Below the pieces are notes generated by a model. The model saw only the letters and a program-made list of their open reading frames with translations. It was not told the DNA's origin and did no database searches. 64,000 nucleotides of DNA, taken from positions 21,547-85,546 of the IMG/VR virus record IMGVR_UViG_3300032093_000068. The stretch is one strand, 5' to 3'. This document shows, piece after piece, positions 43,070 through 52,708 of the stretch. Within the stretch, counting starts at the first letter, position 1. Every line of letters begins with the position of its first letter. This DNA comes from a virus. The position numbers and the translations under genes were made by a program.

Positions 43070-43955
43070 ATTTATTTATAATTTTTTTAATTATGTTTGG
43101 ATCCGATTTCAATTCACTTTCCCAAACTATTTCCAAATTATAACCATAACTCCTGATTAATTCAAGTTTGTTATTATCATATTCCCAAATATCTTTAGCG
43201 TACTTGCCCTTTTTTTGATTATAGTAATTTTCATCATATTTAATTGGATTGCAATGCCAATAATCCCCATTATATTCTATTATTAAATTTAACAATGGTA
43301 TATAAATATCACATACTTTACTATCAACTCTGAATGAACTTATAACTTCAATATTTAACGATCTTAAAAAAAACACGATTTCTTCTTCTTTTTTTGAGAT
43401 TATTGTTGATTTTATTTTGCCGTTCCTACGAGTTTGTTTCATTTGTTCTGATATAACATTTTTATCTAAAATACCATTATCCCAATTGGATCTCATAATA
43501 TTTTTACTCATATCACGATATTCTTTTTTCTTCATATGGTTTTCATTTCCCATATATTTGCCGGATCTATTATCTGACATTTTCTTTAAACTTTCTTTAG
43601 TATGTTTTTTACCATAAAAAGGATTACCTTTACCTTCTTGTAACTTTAAAGAACATGGTTTGCATAAATAACCGCCATTTAATGCATTGATGTAATTTCT
43701 ACACGCAATTGTTCTTTCTTTTGATTTGGTTTCAATATCTTCTTTACATTTAGGGCATTTACGAGTTATATAATAATTTTCCCCATCAAATTTAATATCT
43801 AACTTTTGACATCTATCTCGTTTTCTAATTATCCCCTCCTCATTTAACACCTTTAGTATTGTAGGTTTGGATAGTCCAACAATTTTAACAATTTCTAAAC
43901 TACTTTTACCCTTCTTATATTCGCTAATAATCTTTTTTCTAATGTTTGCGTCCAT
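43032..43955 (-). CDS. Free-standing homing endonuclease (NUMOD3 plus Vsr/EDxHD-like nuclease)
   Basis: This is a selfish endonuclease of 307 residues. Domains in order: an N-terminal helix-turn-helix (SLEIVKIVGLSKPTILKVLN), a zinc ribbon (CPKCKED ... CRN ... CKPC), a NUMOD3 DNA-binding motif (GKGNPFYGKKHTKESLKKMS), and a C-terminal nuclease with VDSKVCDIYIPLLNLIIEYN and GDYWHCNP, then a late KLELIRSYGYNLEIVWESEL. The last region fits Vsr-like homing nucleases of the EDxHD type. It heads its own motif at 43961-43968. Its coding end overlaps the first 38 bases of the glycosyltransferase leader, so insertion happened at that gene's 5' edge. No intron is evident. Confidence 0.85.
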   Translation of the reverse strand: MDANIRKKIISEYKKGKSSLEIVKIVGLSKPTILKVLNEEGIIRKRDRCQKLDIKFDGENYYITRKCPKCKEDIETKSKERTIACRNYINALNGGYLCKPCSLKLQEGKGNPFYGKKHTKESLKKMSDNRSGKYMGNENHMKKKEYRDMSKNIMRSNWDNGILDKNVISEQMKQTRRNGKIKSTIISKKEEEIVFFLRSLNIEVISSFRVDSKVCDIYIPLLNLIIEYNGDYWHCNPIKYDENYYNQKKGKYAKDIWEYDNNKLELIRSYGYNLEIVWESELKSDPNIIKKIINKYDSKNNFAPERS

Positions 43956-43960
43956 ATCAA

Positions 43961-43968
43961 TATAAATA
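43961..43968 (-). promoter_or_regulatory. Leftward late-promoter-like motif before the homing endonuclease
   Basis: TATTTATA (leftward) ends 5 bases before ATG 43955, between the gene and the terminator at 44003-44034. Transcription from here would also read into the interrupted glycosyltransferase and the operon below. Confidence 0.4.
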
Positions 43969-44002
43969 TGTCCGTTCTATCAAAAGGTAACCAATATAAA
44001 AT

Positions 44003-44034
44003 AAAAAACCCCAACTAATTGTCGGGGTTTTTTT
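44003..44034 (-). terminator. Intrinsic terminator between 44052 gene and the homing endonuclease
   Basis: Leftward, AAACCCCGAC pairs with GTTGGGGTTT around a short AT loop and is followed by T. The plus strand also ends in T, so the hairpin could act in both directions. It lies 18 bases past the stop at 44052. Confidence 0.85.
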
Positions 44035-44051
44035 AAAAATAATACTAAAAC

Positions 44052-44636
44052 TTAACTAACCTTTTTTATCTTTGTTAACTTACCTTCAAAAATATGACTT
44101 CCGACTTTGAAAGTAAAGTTATCCTTAGTTCTTTGTGTTGATTCTATCAAAAGTCCATTCTCTCGTAATACTTCCTCAACTGTTTCTCTTACTATAGATG
44201 CAATTTCTGATTTATCAAATACAGGTTTTTCAACATGTTTTGGTAAAGATCCTCCTGATTTTTTTGTCTCAGCAACGTTTTGTTTTTCATTTCCCATTAA
44301 TCTTGACGCTTTTTTAACCAAGTCATCTGACAAGGTAGGTCCTGTAGGTTGCGGCTGATTAATTGGATGTTCAATCATTAGTCTTTTTATTTCATCAGGA
44401 AGTTTTGAATTTTTAATTTTTTCTTCTGTAATATGACTTGTACTTACAGGTTTTTGTATTTGCTGCTCACCAATAAATTCTGATGGTACATTATAAGAAC
44501 CTTGTACGGGTTCAAAACTTTGTAACTCAGGTGTTGATATTACATCTTGTGTGGTATTTCTTGGAATTTCTTTATGTTTATCCATTATTTTTTTGGATAT
44601 CATTAATTTTTGTATTAAATCATTTTCTGTTCTCAT
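44052..44636 (-). CDS. Hypothetical protein, 194 aa
   Basis: This hydrophilic protein has a disordered-looking Gln/Pro/Ser-rich middle (NQPQPTGPTLSDD) and a compact C-terminal domain: SEIASIVRETVEEVLRENGL is a helix, followed by a strand-rich NFTFKVGSHIFEGKLTKIKK. The C-terminal strand pair looks conserved-type, but I cannot name the family. It is the last gene of a small leftward operon of five genes starting at 46613 and is followed by a terminator. Its ATG overlaps the preceding stop by 4 bases. Confidence 0.65.
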   Translation of the reverse strand: MRTENDLIQKLMISKKIMDKHKEIPRNTTQDVISTPELQSFEPVQGSYNVPSEFIGEQQIQKPVSTSHITEEKIKNSKLPDEIKRLMIEHPINQPQPTGPTLSDDLVKKASRLMGNEKQNVAETKKSGGSLPKHVEKPVFDKSEIASIVRETVEEVLRENGLLIESTQRTKDNFTFKVGSHIFEGKLTKIKKVS

Positions 44637-45028
44637 ACTAGTTGGTTGTCAAATTTTGCATTTATTAATACTGATGTCATACTCTTATCTCCATTAAAAT
44701 TGTAATTCGGTCTTGGTTGATCAAACTTTTCATCTGATGGCCTAAACATAGTAATTTTATCTAATCTAAACAAGCGCCATCCGGGTAAAGGTTGTTCTCC
44801 TTTATATGCTGTATGAGAGGAACCTTCCTCGTCCCATGCTCTAAGAACCAAGTTTCCAGCTTTACTATATCCCAAACATACTGGTTCTATTTGTCTAAGA
44901 CCCTTTCCTCCCGGATCATCTCCAATATAATAAATTATGCACTTATTACGTTTGGATATTGCATCCCTTACCGCACCCAAAGATGCTATCTCTAAAATAA
45001 GACCTTTAAGTGAGTTGTAAAGTTTCAT
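44633..45028 (-). CDS. Small protein with WYL-like domain and capsid-targeting-like start
   Basis: The 131-residue protein begins MKLYNSLKGLILEIASLG, a short amphipathic leader ending in an ILE site like prohead targeting peptides. The body resembles a WYL-type SH3-like fold: KCIIYYIGDDPGGKGLRQIE, then CLGYSKAGNLVLRAWDEEG and GWRLFRLDKITMF, where Tyr/Arg pairs and FRLDKI match the pattern. WYL domains usually sense ligands in regulators. Here there is no DNA-binding part, so a virion or ligand-binding role is possible. It overlaps both neighbours by one to four bases. Confidence 0.6.
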   Translation of the reverse strand: MKLYNSLKGLILEIASLGAVRDAISKRNKCIIYYIGDDPGGKGLRQIEPVCLGYSKAGNLVLRAWDEEGSSHTAYKGEQPLPGWRLFRLDKITMFRPSDEKFDQPRPNYNFNGDKSMTSVLINAKFDNQLV

Positions 45029-45324
45029 TAAACTGATGGTGTCGTATAGGGTTTGTTTTTTTGATATTCATTAATTTTTATCTGCTCTTTTCTTTCTGAG
45101 ATATCTCTTGATGAACCTCCGTTTTCTGATGGATCTAAAAAAACACCAGTTCCTTTACCAAACAAATCGCCATCTGAAAGTGCATCTTTGTTAGTTGATG
45201 TGTATTCATTTGCAGATTGTTTGTAATCGTTAATTTTAATTGAATTTTTTCTTTGTGTCTCACCAACTTGTCCTAGTTCGTTAAGTGGTTGCTCAAGATT
45301 GTTGATTGGAATGTAAGTTGCCAT
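45028..45324 (-). CDS. Small hydrophilic hypothetical protein, 98 aa
   Basis: This polar, probably disordered protein is rich in Asn, Ser, Gly and Lys (IPINNLEQPLNELGQVGE near its start; GSSRDISERKEQIKINEYQK near its end). There is a weak internal repeat of a KIN(D/E)Y segment (SIKINDYKQ and QIKINEYQK). No family was recognised. It is tightly packed between genes of the same small leftward operon. Its role is unknown. Confidence 0.6.
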   Translation of the reverse strand: MATYIPINNLEQPLNELGQVGETQRKNSIKINDYKQSANEYTSTNKDALSDGDLFGKGTGVFLDPSENGGSSRDISERKEQIKINEYQKNKPYTTPSV

Positions 45325-45325
45325 G

Positions 45326-45796
45326 TTAAATTATTTTTTTCATTATTTCGTTTATCCTTTTCAGGGATTCTGTTATTTGTGCGTTGTATTGATCAACAGG
45401 TTTATTGTGAGATTTGCTTGGTCTATTCATAGAACTCATATCATTTTTTGTATGTTTTCTATTAAATTGATTTTCAAATCCCGCATTTTGTTTATTCTTC
45501 TTTATTGTATAAATATCATCTCGCATAAATCTTAGAGTTTCATTTACCCAATTTTTCATATAATCTCCGCCATTAAGTATGTAAGATTTCTCTTGAACGT
45601 CTCCTTTGTAGGTATCAAAAAAATTTTTAATCCTTTTTAACTGTTGATACGTCATTTCTTTGGCATTTTGCAATTCATTATTTCTTTTAAAACCCACATC
45701 ATTTGACTCAGCGCTAACGGAATTCAAAGAATTTTTCATATGTTCTCTGATTTCGTCCGGTATTTTAACTTTTTTGTTATAAAGGTCTTTATTCAC
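45326..45796 (-). CDS. Hypothetical helical protein, 156 aa
   Basis: This basic, Asn/Lys-rich, largely helical protein (starts MNKDLYNKKVKIPDEIREHM) has no recognised motif. The segment KIPDEIREHMKNSLNSVS recurs in style in another gene of the same operon (KLPDEIKRLMIEHP in the 44052 gene), which may mark a shared interaction motif. It starts 8 bases inside the preceding gene and ends 1 base before the next. A structural or assembly role is possible by context. Confidence 0.6.
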   Translation of the reverse strand: MNKDLYNKKVKIPDEIREHMKNSLNSVSAESNDVGFKRNNELQNAKEMTYQQLKRIKNFFDTYKGDVQEKSYILNGGDYMKNWVNETLRFMRDDIYTIKKNKQNAGFENQFNRKHTKNDMSSMNRPSKSHNKPVDQYNAQITESLKRINEIMKKII

Positions 45797-46613
45797 TTTT
45801 TAACATTTTAATAAGTTGGTTAATTGAAATGCCTTCTTTTTCAGCTATTTTTTTAATGGCGTCCAAATTATTTTTTAAAATTTTGGAAATAGGATGATCT
45901 TTTTTTATAACGTCAGCATCATCAGATGATGATTTTTTTGATAAAATGTCTTCAAGCATTTTTCTCATCGCCATTCTTTCCATTTCAGATAACGTTAGTT
46001 TCCCAACAAATCCTTTTTTGTTTTTGTATCTTGATTTTTTATCTCTTTTACCAGTTGGATCTTTTCCAAATTGTTTTGTTCTTTGTTTGGCTTCATCAGG
46101 TTCCATACCCATTTTTTTTACCAATGTGTGATAAGTTTCTTTTCCGTCTTTATCTTTTGTTTCTTCATAACCAAATGCGTCAGAATAATTAACTTCACTA
46201 ACAACTGGTTCCTCTTCTTTTGATTCACCATAATAAACACGATATCCTCTTGTTATGGGGTTATTTGTTTGTCTTGTTGCAACAATCTGCTGATCCATTG
46301 TTCTTTTAGGGTGCATAGACAAATTTAAAATTGGCGTACTTGAAGTTGATAAACTTCCATCAGGATCAATCAATTCATCAAGCTCCTTTTCAACTTCATC
46401 TGTTGATTTTGGTTTTTTCTTTTTTGATAAAATTTGAGATATTAATTTTTTTATTTTAGGACTATCTTTTTTATCAAAATCTTTTTTTCTGTCTTTTTTT
46501 CTCGACTCAGTTAAAGTTTGTTCAACAGAAAAATATAATGATATTTTATCCCCCCTATCTTTAAGGAAGAAATAATACGGCGTACTATAATATTCTTGAT
46601 TATAATTTATCAT
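45789..46613 (-). CDS. Hypothetical Lys/Asp-rich protein, 274 aa, first gene of leftward operon
   Basis: This highly charged, mostly disordered protein has basic stretches (SKKKKPKSTDEVEKELDEL; GKRDKKSRYKNKKGFVGK) and a helical C-terminus (KLTLSEMERMAMRKMLEDIL; KIAEKEGISINQLIKMLKS). The KLTLSEMERM segment is reminiscent of the KLTEQDIQ leader of the 16641 gene. No family was recognised. The gene diverges from the giant fibre gene at 46667 with a 53-base spacer holding a TATTTAT(A/T) motif for each direction. Function is unknown. Confidence 0.6.
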   Translation of the reverse strand: MINYNQEYYSTPYYFFLKDRGDKISLYFSVEQTLTESRKKDRKKDFDKKDSPKIKKLISQILSKKKKPKSTDEVEKELDELIDPDGSLSTSSTPILNLSMHPKRTMDQQIVATRQTNNPITRGYRVYYGESKEEEPVVSEVNYSDAFGYEETKDKDGKETYHTLVKKMGMEPDEAKQRTKQFGKDPTGKRDKKSRYKNKKGFVGKLTLSEMERMAMRKMLEDILSKKSSSDDADVIKKDHPISKILKNNLDAIKKIAEKEGISINQLIKMLKSE

Positions 46614-46623
46614 CGTTTTTTAC

Positions 46624-46652
46624 AATAAATACTATGATATTGTGTATTTATT
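46624..46652. promoter_or_regulatory. Divergent pair of late-promoter-like motifs
   Basis: Leftward TATTTATT (complement of 46624-46631) lies 10 bases from ATG 46613. Rightward TATTTATT (46645-46652) lies 14 bases from ATG 46667. Two opposite copies in a 53-base divergent spacer are strong positional support for a directional promoter element. Confidence 0.6.
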
Positions 46653-46666
46653 TATAAAAAAATAGA

Positions 46667-49600
46667 ATGGCTCAACAAAACATTAATCAATATACATATA
46701 AGAAATTTTATGTTAGCCCCAATTTTTTGAGTTTAACCGATATATCATTAGCGTCAGACGAAATTGATTATAATCAGGAGGTTGTATTTTCGCCGTATTT
46801 GATAGCTCAAACTTATGGAAATCGTTTGCCATTTTATTTTGATTTAGATTCAACAGGTACAACTCAGCAACTGATTTTAGATTATGGTAGTTATAACACC
46901 GATAATATAATTGTTTCTGAAAATTATTATAATCCTGATAATTTAGATTTAAGCTGTTTTTCATCACAAACTTCTTGTGATATCGGACTTACTGGTATTG
47001 ATAATGGTCTTGTTACAGGAATGACAGGTCAGTCAATAACATTTACAAACGGACTTTTAGGTGACCTACAAAAATTTGATAGATTAAGTTTTGATAGACG
47101 TTTAAAATTATTTCAAGTTACCGGTTATACAAACCAAAACATTCAGTTTTCAGGAATTTCAGGTCAAACTTTATATGAAATAGTTTCAAAAACAGGTGCA
47201 ACCGAAGGATATTATCAAGAATTATACGGAGGATTTTATCAAGGTTTTTATAAACTTTTTGGTTATGACTACGATATATTTCCAAGTAGAACAAACAAGG
47301 GTTGGGCAGTTGAAATGGTTTTAAAACCAAGGTTATTTAACGAATATTCCCCCTCTTCAGGTCAAACTACATTAAACCAAATTTATCCTCAAAATAAAAA
47401 TACATTTTTTTATTTTGGTACTAGGGCTGAAAATAAATTTGGTCATCATGCAGATGGTCACCCAAATTCAGATAGCGGTTATACAAGGGTAACAGAAGGA
47501 CTTCAAACTTGTTTAAAAACTTGTGCTTGTTCAGATACAGGCACAACAAATTCAAGATGCGTTGATGTGTATGAGCCGTCAGGAGAAACTATTGTGCATA
47601 ATGTTAATTGCGACTGCGGATGTAATAATGTAACAATTGAGGGGTCTCCTGATAAGGATCCGATATTTGATTCAATGTCAAATGCTATTTCTTTTAAATT
47701 GTGCGGAGATGACCCTACTAATCCAAAAATTGGTGTAAGAATTTTAAGATTTACCGGTGATTGCCAAACAACAGGTTCTTGTGAAACATCAGGGCTTACT
47801 TATGTAACAGGTTATACAATAGATGAACATTGCTCCGAAGATGGAATTTATGATTATTGTTTAACCAAAAATTCTGCATATACAACATCAGAACATTGGT
47901 TTTTGGTTGATATTGTTTGGGAACGTTACACTTATTTAGATAATTGCGATTTATATTACAGAGGCGGTTTAGGTGACATTACAAAATTAGTTTACATTGA
48001 TTCGTTAGCAAATAATTCTGTAAATTTAATTAAACCTCCGATTACTCATGAAAATATAACACCTGACCAAATTGAGATTGTTAGATTAAACGACAAATGG
48101 TTACAAGATAAACATTATCGTAATGGTAAATTAAAAATTTACGTTAATGGTAAGATATTTTATCAGGTTGAAAATGTTGAGGAGATTATACCACGAGGAC
48201 TTGACACTTATAAAGAAAGGCAAGTTGGGGTTCCTTTTAATATATCTTGGGGTGGGGGTACATTAGGACTACGTGAAAATCTAACTTTCTCGGCTTGCCC
48301 AACAGGAACAACAAATGTTTATATTCAAGATCCTGAATTATTTCCAAATAACGTATTAAGTGCAACTTCCTTATCATCACTTACAACAAACATACTAATT
48401 GAACCTAATTTTGCCGGAACTTTCGAGGGGGGTATTTCTCAATTTAGGATGTATGTTTCCCCTTTATCTGCTCCTGAAGTAAAACACAATTTTGATATTT
48501 TACAATCAAAATTTAATTTATTTAATCCTGATTGTCCAAACTGCGGATCGACTTGTTTAGAAAATGATTTTGTTTACAGTATTTTACCAACACCAACACC
48601 ATCAAATACTCCAACGGTTACGCCTACTACAACTATAACAAAAACTCCTACTGTAACCCCAAATCCTACAATTACTCCAACAACAACTCAAACTATTCCA
48701 TCAACACCAACTGCAACACCATCTGTTACTCCAAGTATAACAATAACAAGAACTCCTGCCAAAACTCCATTTGCGACACAAACTCCAACAAGAACTGTTA
48801 CACCTACAAATACAGAAACTCCAACTCAAACTGTAACGCCAACATCCACAATTACCCCTACTGTAACTACAACAAATACGAGAACTCAAACTCCTACTCC
48901 AACTATAACTCCGACTGAAACTGTTACACCAACACCAACTGTTACCTCAACTAAAACAAATACTCCAACAAGAACAGTTACACCAACAAATACTGTAACT
49001 CCGACAACTACAAAAACTGTTACTCCTACAAATACAATAACGCCTACTACAACAATTACTCAAACTCCAACAAGAACTCCCGCCAAAACTCCATTTGCGA
49101 CACAAACTCCTACTCGTACATCAACTCCTACAAATACAATAACTCCTACAAGTACAATAACTCCAACAAATACAAAAACTCCAACTGTTACACCAACAAA
49201 TACAAGAACGCAAACTCCTACTTCTACTGTTACACCAACAAATACAAGAACTCAAACTCCTACTATAACTGATACTCCAACAAATACCCCAACAAAAACT
49301 GTTACTCCTACAAATACTATAACTCCGACAACTACAAAAACTGTTACTCCTACAAATACTGTAACTCCAAATCCTGCAACACCAACCGTAACTCCTACAC
49401 CAACTAGAACTCCGGCAAAAACTCCATTTCCAACTCAAACTCCTACAAACACAACAACACCAACAAACACAACAACACCAACAAATACTATTACTACAAC
49501 TCCAACTAAAACTACTACTCAAACGCCAACAAATACAAGAACGCAAACTCCTACTTCTACGCAAACCCCTACCGTTACAATAACTCCAACTAATACGCAA

Positions 49601-52387
49601 ACAAGAACCCAAACTCCTACAATTACAAATACGCAAACGCCAACTAACACTACAACACCAACACCGACAAGAACTGTAACACCAACAAACACTATTACAC
49701 CTACAAATACTGTTACTATAACACCAACTAGAACTCCGGCAAAAGCTCCATTTCCAACTCAAACTCCTACTCGTACATCAACTCCTACAAATACAATAAC
49801 GCCTACCGTTACAATAACTCCAACAAATACAAAAACTCCAACTGTTACACCAACAAATACTAGAACGCAAACTCCAACGCAAACAACAACTGCTACTCAA
49901 ACAACAACTGTAACTCCAACTATAACTGATACTCCGACAAATACACCAACAAGAACTGTAACACCTACAAATACTATAACTCCGACAACTACAAAAACTG
50001 TTACTCCTACAAATACTGTAACTCCAAATCCTGCGACACCAACAGTAACTCCAACGCAAACAAGAACTCCTGCCAAAACTCCATTTCCAACTCAAACTCC
50101 AACAAGAACTGTCACTCCAACAATTACAGATACTCCAACAAATACACCAACAAGAACTGTAACGCCTACAAATACTGTAACTCCGACAACTACAAAAACT
50201 CCAACTGTTACACCAACAAATACAAGAACACAAACCCCAACAACAACTCAAACTCCAACAAACACACCAACAGTTACCTCAACAGTTACCACTTCAATAA
50301 CTCCAACTCAAACAAAAACACCAACAAAAACTCCGACCGTTACTCCTACAAATACAAGAACTCAAACCCCGACAAATACTGTAACATCTACAAGTAGCGT
50401 AACCCCAACATCAACAAAAACGCCAACTGTTACCCCTACAAATACAAGAACTCAAACTCCGACTTCTACCATAACTGCAACTCCAACAAGAACGCAAACC
50501 CCTACCGTTACAATAACTCCAACTAATACGCAAACAAGAACTGTAACACCTACAAATACTGTAACACCTACTACGACAATTACTCCAACACCAACAAATA
50601 CTGTAACACCTACTACGACAATTACTCCGACTCCAACAAGAACTCCGGCAAAAACTCCATTCCCTACTCAAACACCAACAAGAACTGTAACACCTACAAA
50701 TACTGTAACTCCGACATCAACAATCACATCTACTCCAACTAAAACAATTACTCAAACCCCGACAAACACAAGAACGCAAACGCCAACCTCAACTCAAACT
50801 CCAACCACAACATTAACATTAACAAATACATCAACACCAACAAGAACAGTTACTCAAACTCCATCAAACACAATAACTCAAACACCAACAAGAACAGTTA
50901 CTCCGACTAATACTGTAACGCCAACATCATCTATAACAGTAACTCCAACTAGAACTCCGGCAAAAACTCCATTTGCAACACAAACTCCTACAAAAACGCC
51001 AACCCCGACAAACAGTGTTACACCTACAAATACAGTTACACCTACTATCACAAGAACTGTTACTCCGACAAGAACTGTTACTCCGACAAATTCTATAACG
51101 CCAACAAATACCCCAACTAATACATTAACCCCGACAAACACTCCAACTACAACTTTAACCCCAACTGTAACCCCAAGTCAAAGGTCTTCAATATTGGCAG
51201 ATGTATTGTGTAACTGTAGTGGAAATACAGATAGAAATATTTATGTGTTCTATGACGGTTCAGGATCATATACAGATAGTTTATTACAAGATGTTTCATT
51301 AAGTGTGAGAATGTGGTATAGTGGATTGACCTCAACAAGTGGATGGACAGGTAATTTATATGAAATGATATTGTGGGATGAAAGGTGGGTATCTTGGCCG
51401 ATTTATCCGATTATTGGTACTTTATCAGGTGCAACGATCGGTGCTAACTACATAGATAACGGTTCGTTATTATATAGTGGTATAACAAACGATACAGCAG
51501 TTAAACAAGCAATTAACAACGGGTGGGACTTTAACAACCCTGGCAACCCAGATCCATATGGTTCATCAGGTGTTCCGTTTAATCACGTCGCATTAATTGA
51601 TTTTAGCACAGCGGCCAACTTTACACCTGAAACAGATAGTTTTGTTGCTATTTGTGTAATTAACGAATCTTCGCCTGTTTATACGCAAACCGGATCAACA
51701 TTAACTACCGGTAATACAACTCAATTACCATCTCAGTTTTATATTAATAATTCAGGAGTTCAAAAAGATTATAACAATTATTTAACTGCTTGGTCTTACT
51801 TTACAAATTCATTAGGTAAAAAAGTTAATAATTTATTATTTGTTAATCCTAATGGTAATTTAGTGGAAGGATTCCAAACTGTGGAAGCTCAATCATTCCA
51901 GTTTATTTTGGAAGCGTTAGCATTAATTGAAGGACAAACAAGGACTGCGTCATATTTTTCACAATACAACTTTAACGGTGGGGTATGGCCAAATATCAAT
52001 TCTGAATTAGGAACTGATTGGACTTTTGTAACATTACAAACTCAAAATCCATTTACCGGTTATACGTCATTAACGGGTTATACGTCTTTAAATTCATTGA
52101 ACAAAAATGGAGCTGGACTTAGAAACTTTGATTGGGCTGCCGACCCCACTGTAACTGATTTTAGTGCATCTACAATTCAGAATTCATTTAACAAGTTTTT
52201 CAGCGGAGATAGTAGAGATTGTTACTATACTGACTCCAACTTATCGGGACTTACAATCGGTCAGGTAGTCAAATTATCAGGAGAGACAGGATGCTGGCAG
52301 TATTTAGGTGTTCAAGAAACTGCGGTTACTAAAACACCACTCGCGTGGACAGGTTCCACATATACAAATTGCACGACTTGCACATAA
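46667..52387 (+). CDS. Giant virion adhesin/fibre protein 1 with mucin-like Thr/Pro region
   Basis: The protein has 1906 residues in three zones. Residues 1-640 are globular with a LamG-like sandwich ([53 protein letters not shown]) and a Cys cluster (KTCACSDTG ... CDCGCNN). Residues about 641-1505 consist almost only of Thr, Pro and variable residues in TPTxTPT units, with seven copies of a phrase RTPAKTPF(A/P)TQTPT. Residues about 1506-1906 are globular; [19 protein letters not shown] has a DxSxS pattern that could be a von Willebrand A metal site, and the end has CxxC. There is no signal peptide. It is likely a long flexible receptor-binding or surface fibre. Family is not named. Confidence 0.75.
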   Translation: MAQQNINQYTYKKFYVSPNFLSLTDISLASDEIDYNQEVVFSPYLIAQTYGNRLPFYFDLDSTGTTQQLILDYGSYNTDNIIVSENYYNPDNLDLSCFSSQTSCDIGLTGIDNGLVTGMTGQSITFTNGLLGDLQKFDRLSFDRRLKLFQVTGYTNQNIQFSGISGQTLYEIVSKTGATEGYYQELYGGFYQGFYKLFGYDYDIFPSRTNKGWAVEMVLKPRLFNEYSPSSGQTTLNQIYPQNKNTFFYFGTRAENKFGHHADGHPNSDSGYTRVTEGLQTCLKTCACSDTGTTNSRCVDVYEPSGETIVHNVNCDCGCNNVTIEGSPDKDPIFDSMSNAISFKLCGDDPTNPKIGVRILRFTGDCQTTGSCETSGLTYVTGYTIDEHCSEDGIYDYCLTKNSAYTTSEHWFLVDIVWERYTYLDNCDLYYRGGLGDITKLVYIDSLANNSVNLIKPPITHENITPDQIEIVRLNDKWLQDKHYRNGKLKIYVNGKIFYQVENVEEIIPRGLDTYKERQVGVPFNISWGGGTLGLRENLTFSACPTGTTNVYIQDPELFPNNVLSATSLSSLTTNILIEPNFAGTFEGGISQFRMYVSPLSAPEVKHNFDILQSKFNLFNPDCPNCGSTCLENDFVYSILPTPTPSNTPTVTPTTTITKTPTVTPNPTITPTTTQTIPSTPTATPSVTPSITITRTPAKTPFATQTPTRTVTPTNTETPTQTVTPTSTITPTVTTTNTRTQTPTPTITPTETVTPTPTVTSTKTNTPTRTVTPTNTVTPTTTKTVTPTNTITPTTTITQTPTRTPAKTPFATQTPTRTSTPTNTITPTSTITPTNTKTPTVTPTNTRTQTPTSTVTPTNTRTQTPTITDTPTNTPTKTVTPTNTITPTTTKTVTPTNTVTPNPATPTVTPTPTRTPAKTPFPTQTPTNTTTPTNTTTPTNTITTTPTKTTTQTPTNTRTQTPTSTQTPTVTITPTNTQTRTQTPTITNTQTPTNTTTPTPTRTVTPTNTITPTNTVTITPTRTPAKAPFPTQTPTRTSTPTNTITPTVTITPTNTKTPTVTPTNTRTQTPTQTTTATQTTTVTPTITDTPTNTPTRTVTPTNTITPTTTKTVTPTNTVTPNPATPTVTPTQTRTPAKTPFPTQTPTRTVTPTITDTPTNTPTRTVTPTNTVTPTTTKTPTVTPTNTRTQTPTTTQTPTNTPTVTSTVTTSITPTQTKTPTKTPTVTPTNTRTQTPTNTVTSTSSVTPTSTKTPTVTPTNTRTQTPTSTITATPTRTQTPTVTITPTNTQTRTVTPTNTVTPTTTITPTPTNTVTPTTTITPTPTRTPAKTPFPTQTPTRTVTPTNTVTPTSTITSTPTKTITQTPTNTRTQTPTSTQTPTTTLTLTNTSTPTRTVTQTPSNTITQTPTRTVTPTNTVTPTSSITVTPTRTPAKTPFATQTPTKTPTPTNSVTPTNTVTPTITRTVTPTRTVTPTNSITPTNTPTNTLTPTNTPTTTLTPTVTPSQRSSILADVLCNCSGNTDRNIYVFYDGSGSYTDSLLQDVSLSVRMWYSGLTSTSGWTGNLYEMILWDERWVSWPIYPIIGTLSGATIGANYIDNGSLLYSGITNDTAVKQAINNGWDFNNPGNPDPYGSSGVPFNHVALIDFSTAANFTPETDSFVAICVINESSPVYTQTGSTLTTGNTTQLPSQFYINNSGVQKDYNNYLTAWSYFTNSLGKKVNNLLFVNPNGNLVEGFQTVEAQSFQFILEALALIEGQTRTASYFSQYNFNGGVWPNINSELGTDWTFVTLQTQNPFTGYTSLTGYTSLNSLNKNGAGLRNFDWAADPTVTDFSASTIQNSFNKFFSGDSRDCYYTDSNLSGLTIGQVVKLSGETGCWQYLGVQETAVTKTPLAWTGSTYTNCTTCT
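48588..51180 (+). repeat. Thr/Pro-coding low-complexity repeat with a higher-order period
   Basis: About 2.6 kb of TPT-type codons (ACA/ACT/ACC/ACG with CCA/CCT/CCG/CCC mixed freely). The phrase encoding RTPAKTPF recurs with its Lys codon at 48761, 49085, 49418, 49742, 50075, 50651 and 50963, that is at 324, 333, 324, 333, 576 and 312 base steps. Synonymous codons differ between copies. Confidence 0.9.
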
Positions 52388-52392
52388 TTCAA

Positions 52393-52611
52393 ATGGGACA
52401 AACAATAGTAATTTCAAGTAACAATTTTAGTGGGGATCAAGCGAATATTATTTTCACCCCTAGTAATTCATCAGAATCTTATGGATTAGGAATACAAACA
52501 TTACCTTATACATTTGATACCAGTATTATAGATAATAACTTAAATGCAACTGGAACTTATTCTATTAATTTAATTAATTCTAGTTGCTCTTATATTCTAG
52601 TAGTAAATTGA
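52393..52611 (+). CDS. Small hypothetical structural protein, 72 aa
   Basis: ATG 52393 lies 6 bases after the giant fibre stop and is better than an upstream in-frame TTG-type start inside that gene. The product (MGQTIVISSNNFSGDQANI at the start, ending in a Ser-Ser-Cys segment) is polar and beta-rich. It looks like a small accessory domain of the fibre, perhaps an assembly or cap protein. No family was recognised. The following 97-base gap holds a promoter-like motif. Confidence 0.6.
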   Translation: MGQTIVISSNNFSGDQANIIFTPSNSSESYGLGIQTLPYTFDTSIIDNNLNATGTYSINLINSSCSYILVVN

Positions 52612-52697
52612 TAATCAAAAAAAAAATCTAAGTAAATAGAAAAATTTTTTATTCGTATTTCTCAATATCTAATTATCTTTAAAACTACCTTTTTGTG

Positions 52698-52705
52698 TAT
52701 TTATC
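52698..52705 (+). promoter_or_regulatory. Late-promoter-like motif TGTATTTATC close to a start codon
   Basis: The motif ends 3 bases before ATG 52709. This matches the spacing at 22675 on the other strand and is much shorter than elsewhere, so a leaderless or near-leaderless start is implied if it is the -10 element. Confidence 0.35.
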
Positions 52706-52708
52706 GAT

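Noticed and set aside
49121-49762. Long antisense ORFs rich in Cys, Ser, Trp and Arg opposite the Thr/Pro tract
   Set aside because: They are reverse-frame readings of low-complexity Thr/Pro codons, lack credible starts, and recur wherever the repeat occurs.
48588-51180. CRISPR-like regular repeats
   Set aside because: The repeats lie in one long coding frame, units are Thr/Pro codons with synonymous variation, and there are no unique spacers of constant length.
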